A stretch of DNA of 32,529 bases from Pseudomonadota bacterium (GTDB taxonomy: Bacteria > Pseudomonadota > Alphaproteobacteria > Rhizobiales > Xanthobacteraceae): positions 1-32,529 of the forward strand of contig JAEWJH010000048.1 in assembly GCA_023386635.1 (NCBI GenBank), given 5' to 3'. Below, piece by piece: positions 8,555-17,552 of the stretch. A program made the position numbers and the translations under genes. Every line of letters starts with the position of its first letter. Position 1 is the stretch's first letter. The notes beneath the pieces are model-generated. The model saw only the letters and a list, made by a program, of their open reading frames with translations, searched no databases and was not told the origin of the DNA.

Positions 8555-9673
8555 TTACGCCTTCAGCCGCGGCACCAGCCGGAGCGTGTTGTCGCGATCG
8601 ATGGCCTTCAATTCGTCGGCGCTGAAATTCTTTTTCAGCGCGTCGATATAGTCGCTGGCGCGGCGATACGGGAAATCGCTGCCGAACACGATCTGCGACA
8701 CCGGCACCATCTTCTTGACGGCGGCGAGCGTCACGTCGTTCGGGATCGCCGCGGTGTCGTAGTAGAAGCCGTCGATCAATTGATCGATTTGCTCGCGCGT
8801 GAACTTGCCCTTGTACGGCGGGATCGCGATCGACTGCACGGTGAAGCGCTCGTAGAACGCCGTCAGCGCGCCGCCGCCATGCGACCAGATCCACTTGATG
8901 TCGGGATATTTCTGCGCGGTGCCGGAGAAGATCACCGAGAAGATCGAGCGCGTGGTGTCGGTACCGAACTCGATCAGCGCCGGATCGATGCCGCGCACCA
9001 GATTGGCGCAGCAATTGGCGCCGGTCGGATGCGTATAGACCGTGGCCTTGCGGCGGTTCAGTTCCGCCCACACCGGTTCGAGTTCGGCGTAGCCCAGCCA
9101 CTTGTCGCCGTAGCTGGTCATGATGCCGACGCCGTCGACCTTGAGCGTATCGAAGGCATACTCGATCGCTTTCAGGCTTTCGTCGACAAACGGCAGCGGC
9201 AGCATCGCCCAGGTGCCGAACCGGCCCTTGTGATCGCTCTCCAGCTTCTTGGCGTATTCGTTGCTCTCCTTGGCGACGCGCGCGGCGTCGGCGGCGTTAA
9301 GCCCGAAGGTCTGCGGCGTGGTCGGCGAGGTGATGGCGATCGCGACGCCGCCCTTGTCCATGTCGTCGAGCGTCTTCTGGATCGACCAGTTGGCGAGCGG
9401 CGGGTTGTCCTTCTTCATGCTCTTCACCGCGTCGAGCCAGGTCGGCGGCGAGATGTGGTGATGCACGTCGATGCGTTGTGCGGGTGAGGCCGTTTGCGCG
9501 ACCGCATCCGCGACGAAATTCGGCATGCCGGTGACGCCGGCGGCGAGCACGGCGCCAGCGCCGGCCAAAAGACCGCGGCGGCTCAGGCTGACCGACTCAT
9601 GCGGCTGGCCGCAGGTGCAAAGGGACGAGGAGGATGGGGATGACAGGCTGGATGACGTGAAACGACCGAACAT
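8555..9673 (-). CDS. Tat-exported amidohydrolase 2 (ACMSD-like) family protein
   Basis: This is a metal-dependent TIM-barrel hydrolase/decarboxylase of the amidohydrolase-2 family (aminocarboxymuconate-semialdehyde decarboxylase-like). The start at 9673 has gggag 9 bp upstream; ATGs at 9679 and 9691 are possible alternatives. The 372-residue product begins with a long Ser-rich n-region, a CTCGQPHE stretch and a twin-arginine motif (SRRGLLAG, residues 31-38), then AVAQ, so Tat export to the periplasm is likely. Metal-site motifs are present: DVHHH (69-73), THPTG, WSHGGG and GSDFPY, in the order expected for ACMSD. The substrate cannot be inferred. A periplasmic location is typical of the Tat-bearing members of this family. 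Confidence 0.88.
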   Translation of the reverse strand: MFGRFTSSSLSSPSSSSLCTCGQPHESVSLSRRGLLAGAGAVLAAGVTGMPNFVADAVAQTASPAQRIDVHHHISPPTWLDAVKSMKKDNPPLANWSIQKTLDDMDKGGVAIAITSPTTPQTFGLNAADAARVAKESNEYAKKLESDHKGRFGTWAMLPLPFVDESLKAIEYAFDTLKVDGVGIMTSYGDKWLGYAELEPVWAELNRRKATVYTHPTGANCCANLVRGIDPALIEFGTDTTRSIFSVIFSGTAQKYPDIKWIWSHGGGALTAFYERFTVQSIAIPPYKGKFTREQIDQLIDGFYYDTAAIPNDVTLAAVKKMVPVSQIVFGSDFPYRRASDYIDALKKNFSADELKAIDRDNTLRLVPRLKA

Positions 9674-9772
9674 GAGCATTTTCTCCCGCATGCCGGGCTT
9701 TCGCCTCGGTCTGTTGTTCTGGTCGAGAGAGTCTAGCGGGGCTGCAATCGTTTGTCGCGCTTTTGATGCGCG

Positions 9773-10987
9773 TCAGGCCGGCGGGCTGCCATGCTGCGGC
9801 TGGATGGGAAAACTCCCACCGGCATCCCAGAACGCGGCGACGATAAGCGCGATGATCGCCAGCACCGCGATCACCAGCGCCACGCAGGCGGGATAGTCGC
9901 CGAGGGTCCAGGCGATGCTGCCGAGCACGCCGCCGGCCGTTCCGCCCACATAGAAGCTGGTCGCATAAAGCCCGACGGCGGAGGACCGGCCGGTCTGCGT
10001 CGTCACCGTCACATAGCCGGTCGAGACAGCCTGGCACATCATCCCGCACGCGGCGCAGATCATCAGGCCGACGATGATCAGCGGCAGGGGCGCGGCGAGC
10101 GTCAGCGCCGCGCCGATCATCCAGATGAAGGCCACCTCGATCATCAGATTGCGCCGGCCGAACCGTGCCACCAGCCGGGCGACCAGCGGCGTCGTCACCG
10201 AACCCATCAGATAGGTGAGGAAGATCGCGCCCAGCAGGCTCGGCGTCAGCAGATAGGGCGGGGCGGCGAGATGGAAATTGATGAAGGTGAAAATCGTGAC
10301 GAAATTGAACAGCACGCAGAAGCCGACGGCATAGGTGGCGATCAGTTTCGGATTGCGCAGATGCGCCAGCATCTGCCGCGTCGATTCCATCAGTCCCGGC
10401 GAGCGGACGAAGCGCTTTTCGCGCGGCAACAGGAAGAACACGACCACCGCGCCGGTGATGTTGATCAGCGCGAGGCAGATGAAGGCGACGCGCCAGTCGG
10501 CGACGTCGGTGATCAGGCCGGTGAAGAACCGCCCGCTGAAACCGCCGAGGCTGGCGCCAGCGGTGTAAAGGCCGATCGCCGCGGTCGCCTGCCGCGGCGG
10601 AAACTCGTCGCCGATATAGGCGATGGCGACGGCGAAGATCGGCGGCAGCGCGAGGCCCTGCACGAACCGCCAGATCATCAACTCGGTCAGCGAATGCGAC
10701 AGTGCGCCGAGGATCGCCGGCAGGCCGACAAAGGCCATGGCCGCGAGGATCACGCGGCGGCGGCCCAGCACGTCCGACACCGTGCCGGTGAACGGCGCGG
10801 TGAGCGCTACCGCCAGCACACTGACAGTGATGAGATATGACACGTCGGCGGCGCTGGCGCCGAACTCCTGCTGCAGCAGCGGCAGCAGCGCCTGCGGCGA
10901 ATAGAGATTGATGAACGCGCAATAGCCGATGACCGCCACCGCGATGCGGCTTGCGGTCGATGGAGGCGACGGTTCGGCGAGGGTCAT
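9773..10987 (-). CDS. MFS transporter (YnfM-like, 12 TM)
   Basis: This is a major facilitator superfamily permease of 404 residues with about twelve TM helices. The conserved loop 2-3 motif appears as GTVSDVLGRRRVIL near residue 70. Strings such as NLYSPQALLPLLQQEFGAS and RFVQGLALPPIFAVAIAYI match the YnfM-like branch, whose members are putative arabinose or drug exporters. The ATG at 10987 (MTLAEPSPP) is chosen; a TTG at 11023 would add 12 residues without a visible ribosome site. It lies about 100 bp upstream of the amidohydrolase gene on the same strand and may be co-transcribed with it. The substrate is unknown. Confidence 0.9.
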   Translation of the reverse strand: MTLAEPSPPSTASRIAVAVIGYCAFINLYSPQALLPLLQQEFGASAADVSYLITVSVLAVALTAPFTGTVSDVLGRRRVILAAMAFVGLPAILGALSHSLTELMIWRFVQGLALPPIFAVAIAYIGDEFPPRQATAAIGLYTAGASLGGFSGRFFTGLITDVADWRVAFICLALINITGAVVVFFLLPREKRFVRSPGLMESTRQMLAHLRNPKLIATYAVGFCVLFNFVTIFTFINFHLAAPPYLLTPSLLGAIFLTYLMGSVTTPLVARLVARFGRRNLMIEVAFIWMIGAALTLAAPLPLIIVGLMICAACGMMCQAVSTGYVTVTTQTGRSSAVGLYATSFYVGGTAGGVLGSIAWTLGDYPACVALVIAVLAIIALIVAAFWDAGGSFPIQPQHGSPPA

Positions 10988-11151
10988 CAAGAAGCCAAAA
11001 GGGGAACCAGAAGGCGGAACCAAGTGGGCGGCAGGCGATTGTCGTCACGAGCTATGCACCGCTTTGCACGCCGCAACCAGAGGCGCGGCAGGGCAGGACA
11101 CGGGTGTCCGGCGCATAGCTCGGGGCGCGACGGCGATCAGTATGTGGTCGA

Positions 11152-12195
11152 ATGCAGGCACTCACAGTTTTCCCCGGCTCGCCCGGCTCCTTGCGGCTTG
11201 ATGACATTCTGGCCCCCGCTCCGTCCGCGGACCATCTGCTGGTCCACGCCGTGGCGCTCGGTATCTGCGGCACCGACCGGGAAATCCTGGCCGGCCATTA
11301 CGGCACCGCGCCGCCCGGTCATGACCGGCTGGTGATCGGCCATGAATCCCTCGGCATCGTCGAACACGCGCCGGCTGGCAGCGGCTTCACGCCGGGCGAT
11401 CGGGTGGTGGGCGTCGTGCGCCGGCCCGATCCGGTGCCGTGTCCGGCCTGCGCCGTCGGCGAATGGGATATGTGCCGCAACGGCCGCTACACCGAGCGCG
11501 GCATCAAGGAGCGCGACGGCTTCGGCGCGGAGCGCTTCCTGCTCGATCCGGCTTTCGCGGTGAAGGTTGATGGCGATCTCGGCCTGCACGCGGTGCTCAC
11601 CGAGCCGGCGAGCGTGGTCGCCAAAGCGTGGGATCATATCGAGCGGATCGGCGCGCGCAGCCTTGCGTGGCGTTGCCGCACGGTGCTCGTGACCGGCGCG
11701 GGCCCGATCGGGCTGCTCGCGGCTTTGATGGCGGTGCAGCGCGGCCACACCGTGCATGTGCTCGATCGCGCCGAACGCGGCCCCAAGCCCGATCTCGTGC
11801 GCGCGCTCGGCGCGACCTATCACACCGGCGATCTCGGCGATCTGTGTCCCGATGTGGTGGTGGAATGCACCGGCGCGCCGAAGGTCATTGTCGATGCGCT
11901 CGGCCGCAATGCGCGCGACGGCATCGTCTGCCTCACCGGCGTGTCGTCCGGCGGTTATCTGATGAAGTTCGATGTCGGCGATTTCAATCGCGAAATGGTG
12001 CTGGAGAACATCGTCGTGTTCGGCTCGGTCAACGCCAATCTGCGCCATTACCGCATGGCGCTCGCGGCGCTGGCGAAAGCCGATCCGCGATGGCTCGACC
12101 GGCTGATCACACGCCGCGTGCCGCTCGCGCGCTGGCGCGACGCCTTCGACAAACGCGACGACGACATCAAGGTCGTCATCACGTTTCCGGAGTGA
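11152..12195 (+). CDS. Zinc-dependent medium-chain dehydrogenase, glucose 1-dehydrogenase-like
   Basis: The protein belongs to the MDR/alcohol dehydrogenase superfamily and most resembles archaeal-type glucose 1-dehydrogenases with a Glu_dehyd_C Rossmann domain, which oxidise D-glucose to gluconolactone with NAD(P). It has 347 residues. The catalytic zinc ligands are in GICGTDRE (Cys near residue 39) and GHES (His-Glu near 64). A structural-zinc loop shows CPACAVGEWDMC, with three cysteines. The nucleotide-binding motif GAGPIGLLAA lies near residue 184. The C-terminal part (NREMVLENIVVFGSVNANLRH) is characteristic of the GDH branch. It is followed 10 bp later by a GH15 glycosidase, which supports a sugar-oxidation role. 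The actual sugar is unproven. Confidence 0.87.
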   Translation: MQALTVFPGSPGSLRLDDILAPAPSADHLLVHAVALGICGTDREILAGHYGTAPPGHDRLVIGHESLGIVEHAPAGSGFTPGDRVVGVVRRPDPVPCPACAVGEWDMCRNGRYTERGIKERDGFGAERFLLDPAFAVKVDGDLGLHAVLTEPASVVAKAWDHIERIGARSLAWRCRTVLVTGAGPIGLLAALMAVQRGHTVHVLDRAERGPKPDLVRALGATYHTGDLGDLCPDVVVECTGAPKVIVDALGRNARDGIVCLTGVSSGGYLMKFDVGDFNREMVLENIVVFGSVNANLRHYRMALAALAKADPRWLDRLITRRVPLARWRDAFDKRDDDIKVVITFPE

Positions 12196-12205
12196 AGTGA
12201 GAGCC

Positions 12206-14011
12206 ATGCCGCGGATCGAGGATTACGCCATTATCGGCGACTGCCGCAGCGCGGCGCTGGTCGATCGTTCGGGCTCGATCGACTGGCTGTGCTGGCCGCG
12301 ATTCGATTCCGATGCCTGTTTCGCCGCGCTGCTCGGCGCCGCCGAGCACGGCCGCTGGCTGATCGCGCCGTGTGCGCCCGCGCGCATCACCCGCCGTTAT
12401 CGCGATGAGACGCTGATCCTCGAAACCCGGTTCGAGACCGACGAAGGCGCAGTCACCGTCATCGATTTCATGCCGGGGAACGACAGCCATCCCGATCTGG
12501 TGCGGCTGGTGCGCGGCGAGCGTGGCACGGTGCCGATGCGCACTGAACTGGTGGCGCGGTTCGGGTACGGCGCAACCGTGCCGTGGGTGACGCGGCTGGA
12601 GGACGGTGCGCTGCGTGCCGTCGCCGGCCCCGACATGATGCTGCTGCGCACGCCGGTGCGGCTGCACGGCGAGAACCTGACTACGCGCGGCGATTTCAGC
12701 GTCACGGCAGGCGAGACGATCCCGTTCACGCTGACCTATGGGCGTTCATTTCATCCGCTGCCGCCGTCGCGCGACCCGCAGCAAATGCTCGCTGCCACCG
12801 AAAAGTTCTGGCGCGACTGGATCGCCAAGTGCCGGATCGGTGGTCCCTGGGCGACGCAGGTGAAGCGCTCGCTGATGACGCTCAAGGCGCTGACCTTCGC
12901 CGAGACCGGCGGCATCGTCGCCGCCGCCACCACATCGCTGCCGGAGCAGATCGGCGGTGCGCGCAACTGGGATTATCGCTTCTGCTGGGTGCGCGACGCG
13001 ACGTTGACGCTGCTCGCCTTGCTCAACGCCGGCTATTTCGAGGAGGCGCACGACTGGCGCGAATGGCTGGTGCGCGCCGCCGCCGGCACGCCCGGCGATC
13101 TGCAGATCATGTACAGCGTCACCGGACGGCGCCGCCTTACCGAATGGGAGGTGCCTTGGCTGCCGGGCTACGAGCAGTCGCGTCCGGTGCGGATCGGCAA
13201 TGCCGCGCACAGCCAGATCCAACTCGATGTCTATGGCGAGTTGATGGACACGCTGCATCACGCGCGTCTCGCCGGGCTCGACTCGAGCGCGTCGGGCTGG
13301 GACTTGCAGAAGGCGGTACTCGCGCGGCTGGAAAAAATCTGGCGTGAGCCCGACAGCAGCATCTGGGAGGTGCGCGGCGCGCCGCGCCACTTCACCCATT
13401 CGAAGATCATGGCCTGGGTCGCGTTCGATCGCGCCATCGCCACGGCGCGGCGGTTCGAACTCGACGGGCCGGTCACGCATTGGGTGGCGATCCGCGACGC
13501 GATCCATGCCGATGTCTGCGCCAACGGTGTCGGCCCCGATGGCGCGTTCGTGCGGGCCTATGGCGCGACCGACATGGATGCGAGCCTCTTGCAGATTCCG
13601 ACGGTCGGTTTCCTGCCGCCGGACGACCCGCGCGTGCAGGCCACCGTTCGCCGCATCGAGGAGACCTTGCTCATTGACGGTCTGGTGCGCCGCTACGACC
13701 CGGCGCATCGCGATGATGGAGGTGGTGGTGACGGTCTCGCCGGCGGCGAGGGGGTGTTTATCGCCTGTTCGTTCTGGCTGGTGGATGCCTATGTGCTGAT
13801 GGGCCGGATCGAGGAGGCGCGCCGCCTGTTCGAGCGGCTGCTGGCGTTGTGCAACGATGTCGGCCTGCTGAGCGAAGAGTACGACCCCGCGGCGCGGCGG
13901 CAGCTCGGCAATTTTCCCCAGGCGCTGTCGCACATCGCGCTGGTGAACTCCGCGTTCAACCTGTCGCAGGCCCGCAAGCCGGCGCACCAGCGCGCCACCG
14001 CGACCTCATAA
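12206..14011 (+). CDS. Glycoside hydrolase family 15 protein (glucoamylase/trehalase-like)
   Basis: GH15 enzymes are inverting alpha-glucosidases, including glucoamylases and bacterial trehalases. The 601-residue protein shows the bacterial layout: an N-terminal beta-sandwich starting IEDYAIIGDCRSAALVDRSG then SIDWLCWPRFDS, and a C-terminal (alpha/alpha)6 barrel with GGARNWDYRFCWVRDATLTL. The two candidate catalytic glutamates are E388 in IWEVRG (acid) and E515 in GGEGVFIACSFWLVD (base). There is no signal peptide, so it is probably cytoplasmic, which fits trehalose or maltodextrin rather than external starch. The ATG at 12206 is preferred over a GTG at 12197. Together with the dehydrogenase 10 bp upstream it forms a likely operon. 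Confidence 0.93.
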   Translation: MPRIEDYAIIGDCRSAALVDRSGSIDWLCWPRFDSDACFAALLGAAEHGRWLIAPCAPARITRRYRDETLILETRFETDEGAVTVIDFMPGNDSHPDLVRLVRGERGTVPMRTELVARFGYGATVPWVTRLEDGALRAVAGPDMMLLRTPVRLHGENLTTRGDFSVTAGETIPFTLTYGRSFHPLPPSRDPQQMLAATEKFWRDWIAKCRIGGPWATQVKRSLMTLKALTFAETGGIVAAATTSLPEQIGGARNWDYRFCWVRDATLTLLALLNAGYFEEAHDWREWLVRAAAGTPGDLQIMYSVTGRRRLTEWEVPWLPGYEQSRPVRIGNAAHSQIQLDVYGELMDTLHHARLAGLDSSASGWDLQKAVLARLEKIWREPDSSIWEVRGAPRHFTHSKIMAWVAFDRAIATARRFELDGPVTHWVAIRDAIHADVCANGVGPDGAFVRAYGATDMDASLLQIPTVGFLPPDDPRVQATVRRIEETLLIDGLVRRYDPAHRDDGGGGDGLAGGEGVFIACSFWLVDAYVLMGRIEEARRLFERLLALCNDVGLLSEEYDPAARRQLGNFPQALSHIALVNSAFNLSQARKPAHQRATATS

Positions 14012-14078
14012 GCGCTGCACTCTTGTCAGGCCGATCCGGGCAGGTCAGAACGGAGGCCGTGAAGATGTGAGGTGCGGC

Positions 14079-15761
14079 ATGCGCGGCAAGGACAATCTGC
14101 GGACCGGCGGTCAGGTGCTGGTGGACCAGCTCGCGGTGCATGGCGTCACCCATGCTTTCTGCGTGCCGGGCGAGAGCTATCTCGCCGCTCTCGATGCGCT
14201 GCATGACAGCGCCATCGAGCTGATCGTTTGCCGGCAGGAAGGCGGCGCCGCCTGCATGGCGGAAGCGCACGGCAAGGCGACCGGCCGGCCGGGCATCTGC
14301 TTCGTCACGCGCGGCCCCGGGGCCACCAATGCGTCGGCCGGCGTGCACATCGCGCGGCAGGACGACACGCCGATGATTCTGTTCGTCGGCCAAATCGGCC
14401 GCGACATGCGCGATCGCGATGCGTTCCAGGAATTGGATTATCGCGCGGTGTTCGGCACCATGGCGAAATGGGCGACCGAGATCGACGATCCGGCGCGCAT
14501 CCCCGAGATCATCTCGCGCGCCTTTTATATTGCCACCAGCGGCCGTCCCGGCCCGGTGGTGATCGCGCTGCCCGAGGACATGCTCGTGGAGCGCGTCGCC
14601 GTCGCCGATGCCTTGGCCTATCGCGAGATCGGCACCGCGCCAGCGGTCGCGGAGATGCAGGAGCTTGCGGCGATGCTCGCCATGGCGAAAGCGCCGATGG
14701 TGATCGCGGGCGGTAGCCGCTGGTCTGCGGAGGCGTGCACCCAGCTGATGGCGTTTGCCGAGCGCTGGTCGCTGCCGGTCTGCACCGCCTTCCGCCGATC
14801 GCATCTGATGGATGCGCTGCATCCCTGCTACGCGGGCGATCTCGGCATCGGTCCCAATCCGAAGCTCTTGGCGCGGGTGAAGAATGCCGATCTCGTTCTG
14901 ATGATCGGCGACCGCATGAGCGAGATGGCGTCGCAGGGCTATACGCTGTTCGACATTCCGAGCGTGCAGATGCCGCTCGTCCATGTGCATCCGGGCGCGG
15001 AGGAGCTTGGCCGCGTTTACGCGCCGCGTCTCGCCATCAATGCCACTCCGGTCGCGTTCTGCGCGGCGCTGGGCGCGCTGTCGCCGCCGGAGAAGCCGGT
15101 CTGGGCCGATACCGCACGCGAGGCGCATGCCGATTATCTCGCCTACAGCGAGACCGCGACGCGGGTGCCGGGCAGCGTCAATCTCGGCGAGGCGATCTGC
15201 TATTTGCGCGACGTGCTGCCGGCGGATGCGATCATCTGCAACGGCGCCGGCAATTTCGCGAGCTGGATCCATCGGTTCTATCGCTTCCGGTCGTTCGGCA
15301 CGCAGCTTGCGCCGACGTCGGGCTCGATGGGCTACGGCGTGCCCGCGGCGGTCGGCATCAAGGCGCTCTACCGCGACCGCCCGGTGGTCTGCATCGCCGG
15401 CGACGGCGATTTCCTGATGCACGGCCAGGAATTCATGACGGCGGTGCAGTACGACCTGCCGGTGATCATCGTCGTCCACGACAACGGCATGTACGGCACC
15501 ATCCGCATGCACCAGGAGCGCGAATATCCCGGCCGCGTCGTCGCGACCGCGCTGAGGAATCCGGACTTCGCCGCTTATGCGCGCGCGTTCGGCGGGTTCG
15601 GCGTGACGGTGACGAAGACCGCGGATTTCCCGGCGGCGTTCAAGGCCGCGCGGGAGTCCGGTCAGCCGGCGATCATCCATCTCAAGGTCGATGCCGAAGG
15701 AATCACGCCCTCGACCACGCTCACCGCGATCCGCGAAAAGGCGCTGGCGGCGAAAGCCTGA
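14079..15761 (+). CDS. Thiamine-diphosphate enzyme, acetolactate synthase large subunit-like
   Basis: The 560-residue protein has the three-domain architecture of the IlvB/POX family. The N-terminal Pyr domain has the activating glutamate E54 in CRQEGGAACMAEAHGKATG. The central domain is Rossmann-like, and the C-terminal PP domain has the Mg/ThDP motif starting AGDGDFLMHGQEF and ending in VHDNGMYG. The start at 14079 has gaggt at 14069-14073, 5 bp upstream; the GTG at 14067 is rejected. No small regulatory subunit (ilvN) is adjacent, so this is probably not the biosynthetic acetolactate synthase but a catabolic paralogue of unknown 2-oxo-acid specificity. It is followed by a TetR gene 92 bp downstream. 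Confidence 0.9.
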   Translation: MRGKDNLRTGGQVLVDQLAVHGVTHAFCVPGESYLAALDALHDSAIELIVCRQEGGAACMAEAHGKATGRPGICFVTRGPGATNASAGVHIARQDDTPMILFVGQIGRDMRDRDAFQELDYRAVFGTMAKWATEIDDPARIPEIISRAFYIATSGRPGPVVIALPEDMLVERVAVADALAYREIGTAPAVAEMQELAAMLAMAKAPMVIAGGSRWSAEACTQLMAFAERWSLPVCTAFRRSHLMDALHPCYAGDLGIGPNPKLLARVKNADLVLMIGDRMSEMASQGYTLFDIPSVQMPLVHVHPGAEELGRVYAPRLAINATPVAFCAALGALSPPEKPVWADTAREAHADYLAYSETATRVPGSVNLGEAICYLRDVLPADAIICNGAGNFASWIHRFYRFRSFGTQLAPTSGSMGYGVPAAVGIKALYRDRPVVCIAGDGDFLMHGQEFMTAVQYDLPVIIVVHDNGMYGTIRMHQEREYPGRVVATALRNPDFAAYARAFGGFGVTVTKTADFPAAFKAARESGQPAIIHLKVDAEGITPSTTLTAIREKALAAKA

Positions 15762-15853
15762 GCATTTCGCCAAGCCAGCGCTGCGCGGTTCTGTCCGCGC
15801 GGCGTTGTTTTTCGCCTCTTGCGTTCTGCGTTTGAATCGTCATTCACTCATTC

Positions 15854-16519
15854 ATGCCGTACCGCCAGACCGCCAATGTGCTGCGCCGTCTTGCCGAGCG
15901 CGAGGATTCGATCCTCGACGCCGCGCGCGATGCGGCGGCCGAGGGCGGCATCCGCGCGGTGCAGATCGTGCCGGTAGCGCAGCGCGCCGGCATCGCAGCC
16001 GGCACGGTGTATCGCTATTTCCCGGCGAAGGCCGATCTTGTCGCGCAACTGGTCGCCACCGTATCGGCGCGCGAGATCGCGGCGATGCGCGATGCCGCCA
16101 TCGTCGCGCCGGGGCCGCTTTCGGCGCTGGCGGCGGTGATCGTCACCTTCGCCACGCGCGCCAGTGCGCAGCGCCGTCTCGCCTATGCGCTGCTAGCCGA
16201 GCCGGCCGACAGCGAATTTGATGCGCCGCGCAGCGCTTACCGGCAGGCGCTGGTCGCCGAACTCTCCGATCGCATCGCCGCCGCGATGGGGGAGAATGTT
16301 TTGCCGGAGCAGGACGTGACGCGCGCCGCGCCGGCCGTGGTCGGCGCGCTGATCGATGGCCTGCTCGGCCCGGCGGCGCGCGACGTCGCGGACGATCAGG
16401 CGCAGGGGCGCGAAGCGGTGCAGGAAATGGCGCTGTTCGCCTTGCGCGCGCTCGGCGTCGTCGATGCCCATGCGCGCGGTCTCGTGGCGCATGCGGCGAT
16501 GCCGGCCGTGTCGTCCTGA
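15854..16519 (+). CDS. TetR/AcrR family transcriptional regulator
   Basis: The 221-residue protein has an N-terminal TetR DNA-binding domain (SILDAARDAAAEGGIRAVQI then VPVAQRAGIAAGTVYRYFPA, residues about 19-57) and a variable, Ala-rich helical ligand domain ending in FALRALGV. It follows the ThDP enzyme on the same strand and faces the GNAT gene convergently with only 3 bp between stops. Which gene it controls cannot be read from the sequence. No clear palindromic operator was found in the 92 bp upstream. Confidence 0.9.
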   Translation: MPYRQTANVLRRLAEREDSILDAARDAAAEGGIRAVQIVPVAQRAGIAAGTVYRYFPAKADLVAQLVATVSAREIAAMRDAAIVAPGPLSALAAVIVTFATRASAQRRLAYALLAEPADSEFDAPRSAYRQALVAELSDRIAAAMGENVLPEQDVTRAAPAVVGALIDGLLGPAARDVADDQAQGREAVQEMALFALRALGVVDAHARGLVAHAAMPAVSS

Positions 16520-16522
16520 TCG

Positions 16523-17017
16523 TTACGCCGCCGCGTCGACGGTCAGCCGGACCAGTTCGACCGACGCATCATCCGGATCGTCGCTGACTGTGAATCCGAG
16601 CTCGCGGCACATCGCCAGCATGGTCACGTTCTCGCGCAGAACCTGTCCGTGGACAGTGTGGATGCCGCGTTCCCGCGCGATGGCGATCATGCGCTGCATC
16701 AGCATCCAGCCGAGACCCTGGCCCTTGAGCCGCGATTGCACCAGCACCGCGAACTCGCCGGTCTCATCGCCGGGGTCGTTGTGCAGCCGCACCACGCCGA
16801 GCATCTTGCCGGTCGCTTCGTCGAGCGCGATCAGAGCGAAGGCATGCGCCCGGTCGAACCGCGTCAGCCGGTCGAGCAGCGCCTTGTTGAGCGACACCAG
16901 GGGCGCGAACAGCCGCAGGCGGATGTCCTCCGGCGTCACGGTAGTGAGAAAATCCGGATAGAGCGCCGCGTCGTCCGGGCGCAACGGACGGATCAGGACG
17001 CGCGTGCCATCCCGCAA
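16523..17017 (-). CDS. GNAT family N-acetyltransferase
   Basis: The 164-residue protein has a GNAT fold. It opens LRDGTRVLIRPLRPDDAALY and contains the acetyl-CoA loop in RLKGQGLGWMLMQRMI, followed by GIHTVHGQVLRENVTMLAMC then RELGF. This pattern is closest to the GNAT domain found at the C-terminus of Pat-type ADP-forming acyl-CoA synthetase/lysine acetyltransferase fusions, here free-standing. The only start in the open stretch is TTG at 17017: an in-frame stop lies about 70 bp upstream and no ATG or GTG occurs between. It follows the cytochrome c gene on the same strand by 72 bp. The substrate is unknown; small molecules or protein lysines are both possible. Confidence 0.85.
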   Translation of the reverse strand: MRDGTRVLIRPLRPDDAALYPDFLTTVTPEDIRLRLFAPLVSLNKALLDRLTRFDRAHAFALIALDEATGKMLGVVRLHNDPGDETGEFAVLVQSRLKGQGLGWMLMQRMIAIARERGIHTVHGQVLRENVTMLAMCRELGFTVSDDPDDASVELVRLTVDAAA

Positions 17018-17089
17018 GCTATCGCGATAATCGGCGATCGGGGGTGTGGCGCGCGCTGTCCTGGTCGTGGGGGTTAACTCCGCGGACGA

Positions 17090-17473
17090 TTACTTCTTGC
17101 TGCCGTCGGCCTTGAACTGGGCGAGATAGGCCCAGAGATTCTTGGCCTCGTTCTCGTTCTTGATGCCGGCGAACACCATCTTGGTGCCGGGGATCTTGGC
17201 CTTCGGATCCTTGATATAGTCGAGGAACTGGGCCTCGTTCCAGGTGATGCCGGACTTCTTGTTGGCGTCCGAATAGTTGTAGTTCGGCGCTTCACCCGAA
17301 TGGCGGCCGTCGAGGCCGTTGAGCTCGGGGCCGACCTTGTTCTTGGCGCCCGGGCCGACCGCATGGCAGGGCAGGCACTTCTTGAACGAATTTTCGCCGG
17401 CGCTGAGATCCTGCGCCGCGGCGAAACCCGCCGAACCAACCACCATTGCCACTGCCACTGCCATTGCCTTCAT
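17090..17473 (-). CDS. Secreted class I cytochrome c
   Basis: This is a small periplasmic electron carrier of 127 residues including a signal peptide (MKAMAVAVAMVVGSAGFAAA|Q). The mature part begins DLSAGENSFKK, then the haem-binding CLPCH at residues 33-37, and the axial methionine in KIPGTKMVFAG at M99, matching mitochondrial-type cytochrome c/c2/c550. The start at 17473 has aggag 8 bp upstream. The longer open frame upstream is antisense to glcD and is not real. It is divergent from glcD with 93 bp between the starts. That placement raises the idea that it accepts electrons from glycolate/lactate oxidation, although GlcDEF is normally thought to reduce quinones. Confidence 0.94.
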   Translation of the reverse strand: MKAMAVAVAMVVGSAGFAAAQDLSAGENSFKKCLPCHAVGPGAKNKVGPELNGLDGRHSGEAPNYNYSDANKKSGITWNEAQFLDYIKDPKAKIPGTKMVFAGIKNENEAKNLWAYLAQFKADGSKK

Positions 17474-17534
17474 CGCACTTGCTCCTGAGATAGGGATCGC
17501 CCCGCATATTCCATTTTCTGCACGGAATAACCAG

Positions 17535-17552
17535 TTGTACAATCTGTAATAT
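17535..17552 (+). promoter_or_regulatory. TTGTACAA palindrome and possible -10 upstream of glcD
   Basis: The perfect 8-bp palindrome ttgtacaa (17535-17542) is followed by taatat (17547-17552), a plausible -10 element. glcD starts at 17567 after gagg (17557-17560). FadR-subfamily GntR regulators, to which GlcC and LldR belong, often bind T-x-GT-x-AC-x-A palindromes, so this is a candidate operator. No regulator gene of that family is in the window. Weak evidence. Confidence 0.35.

Noticed and set aside
13956..15773. 605-codon minus-strand frame
   Set aside because: Antisense to the ThDP enzyme; composition is low-complexity Arg/Ala/His with no recognisable motif.
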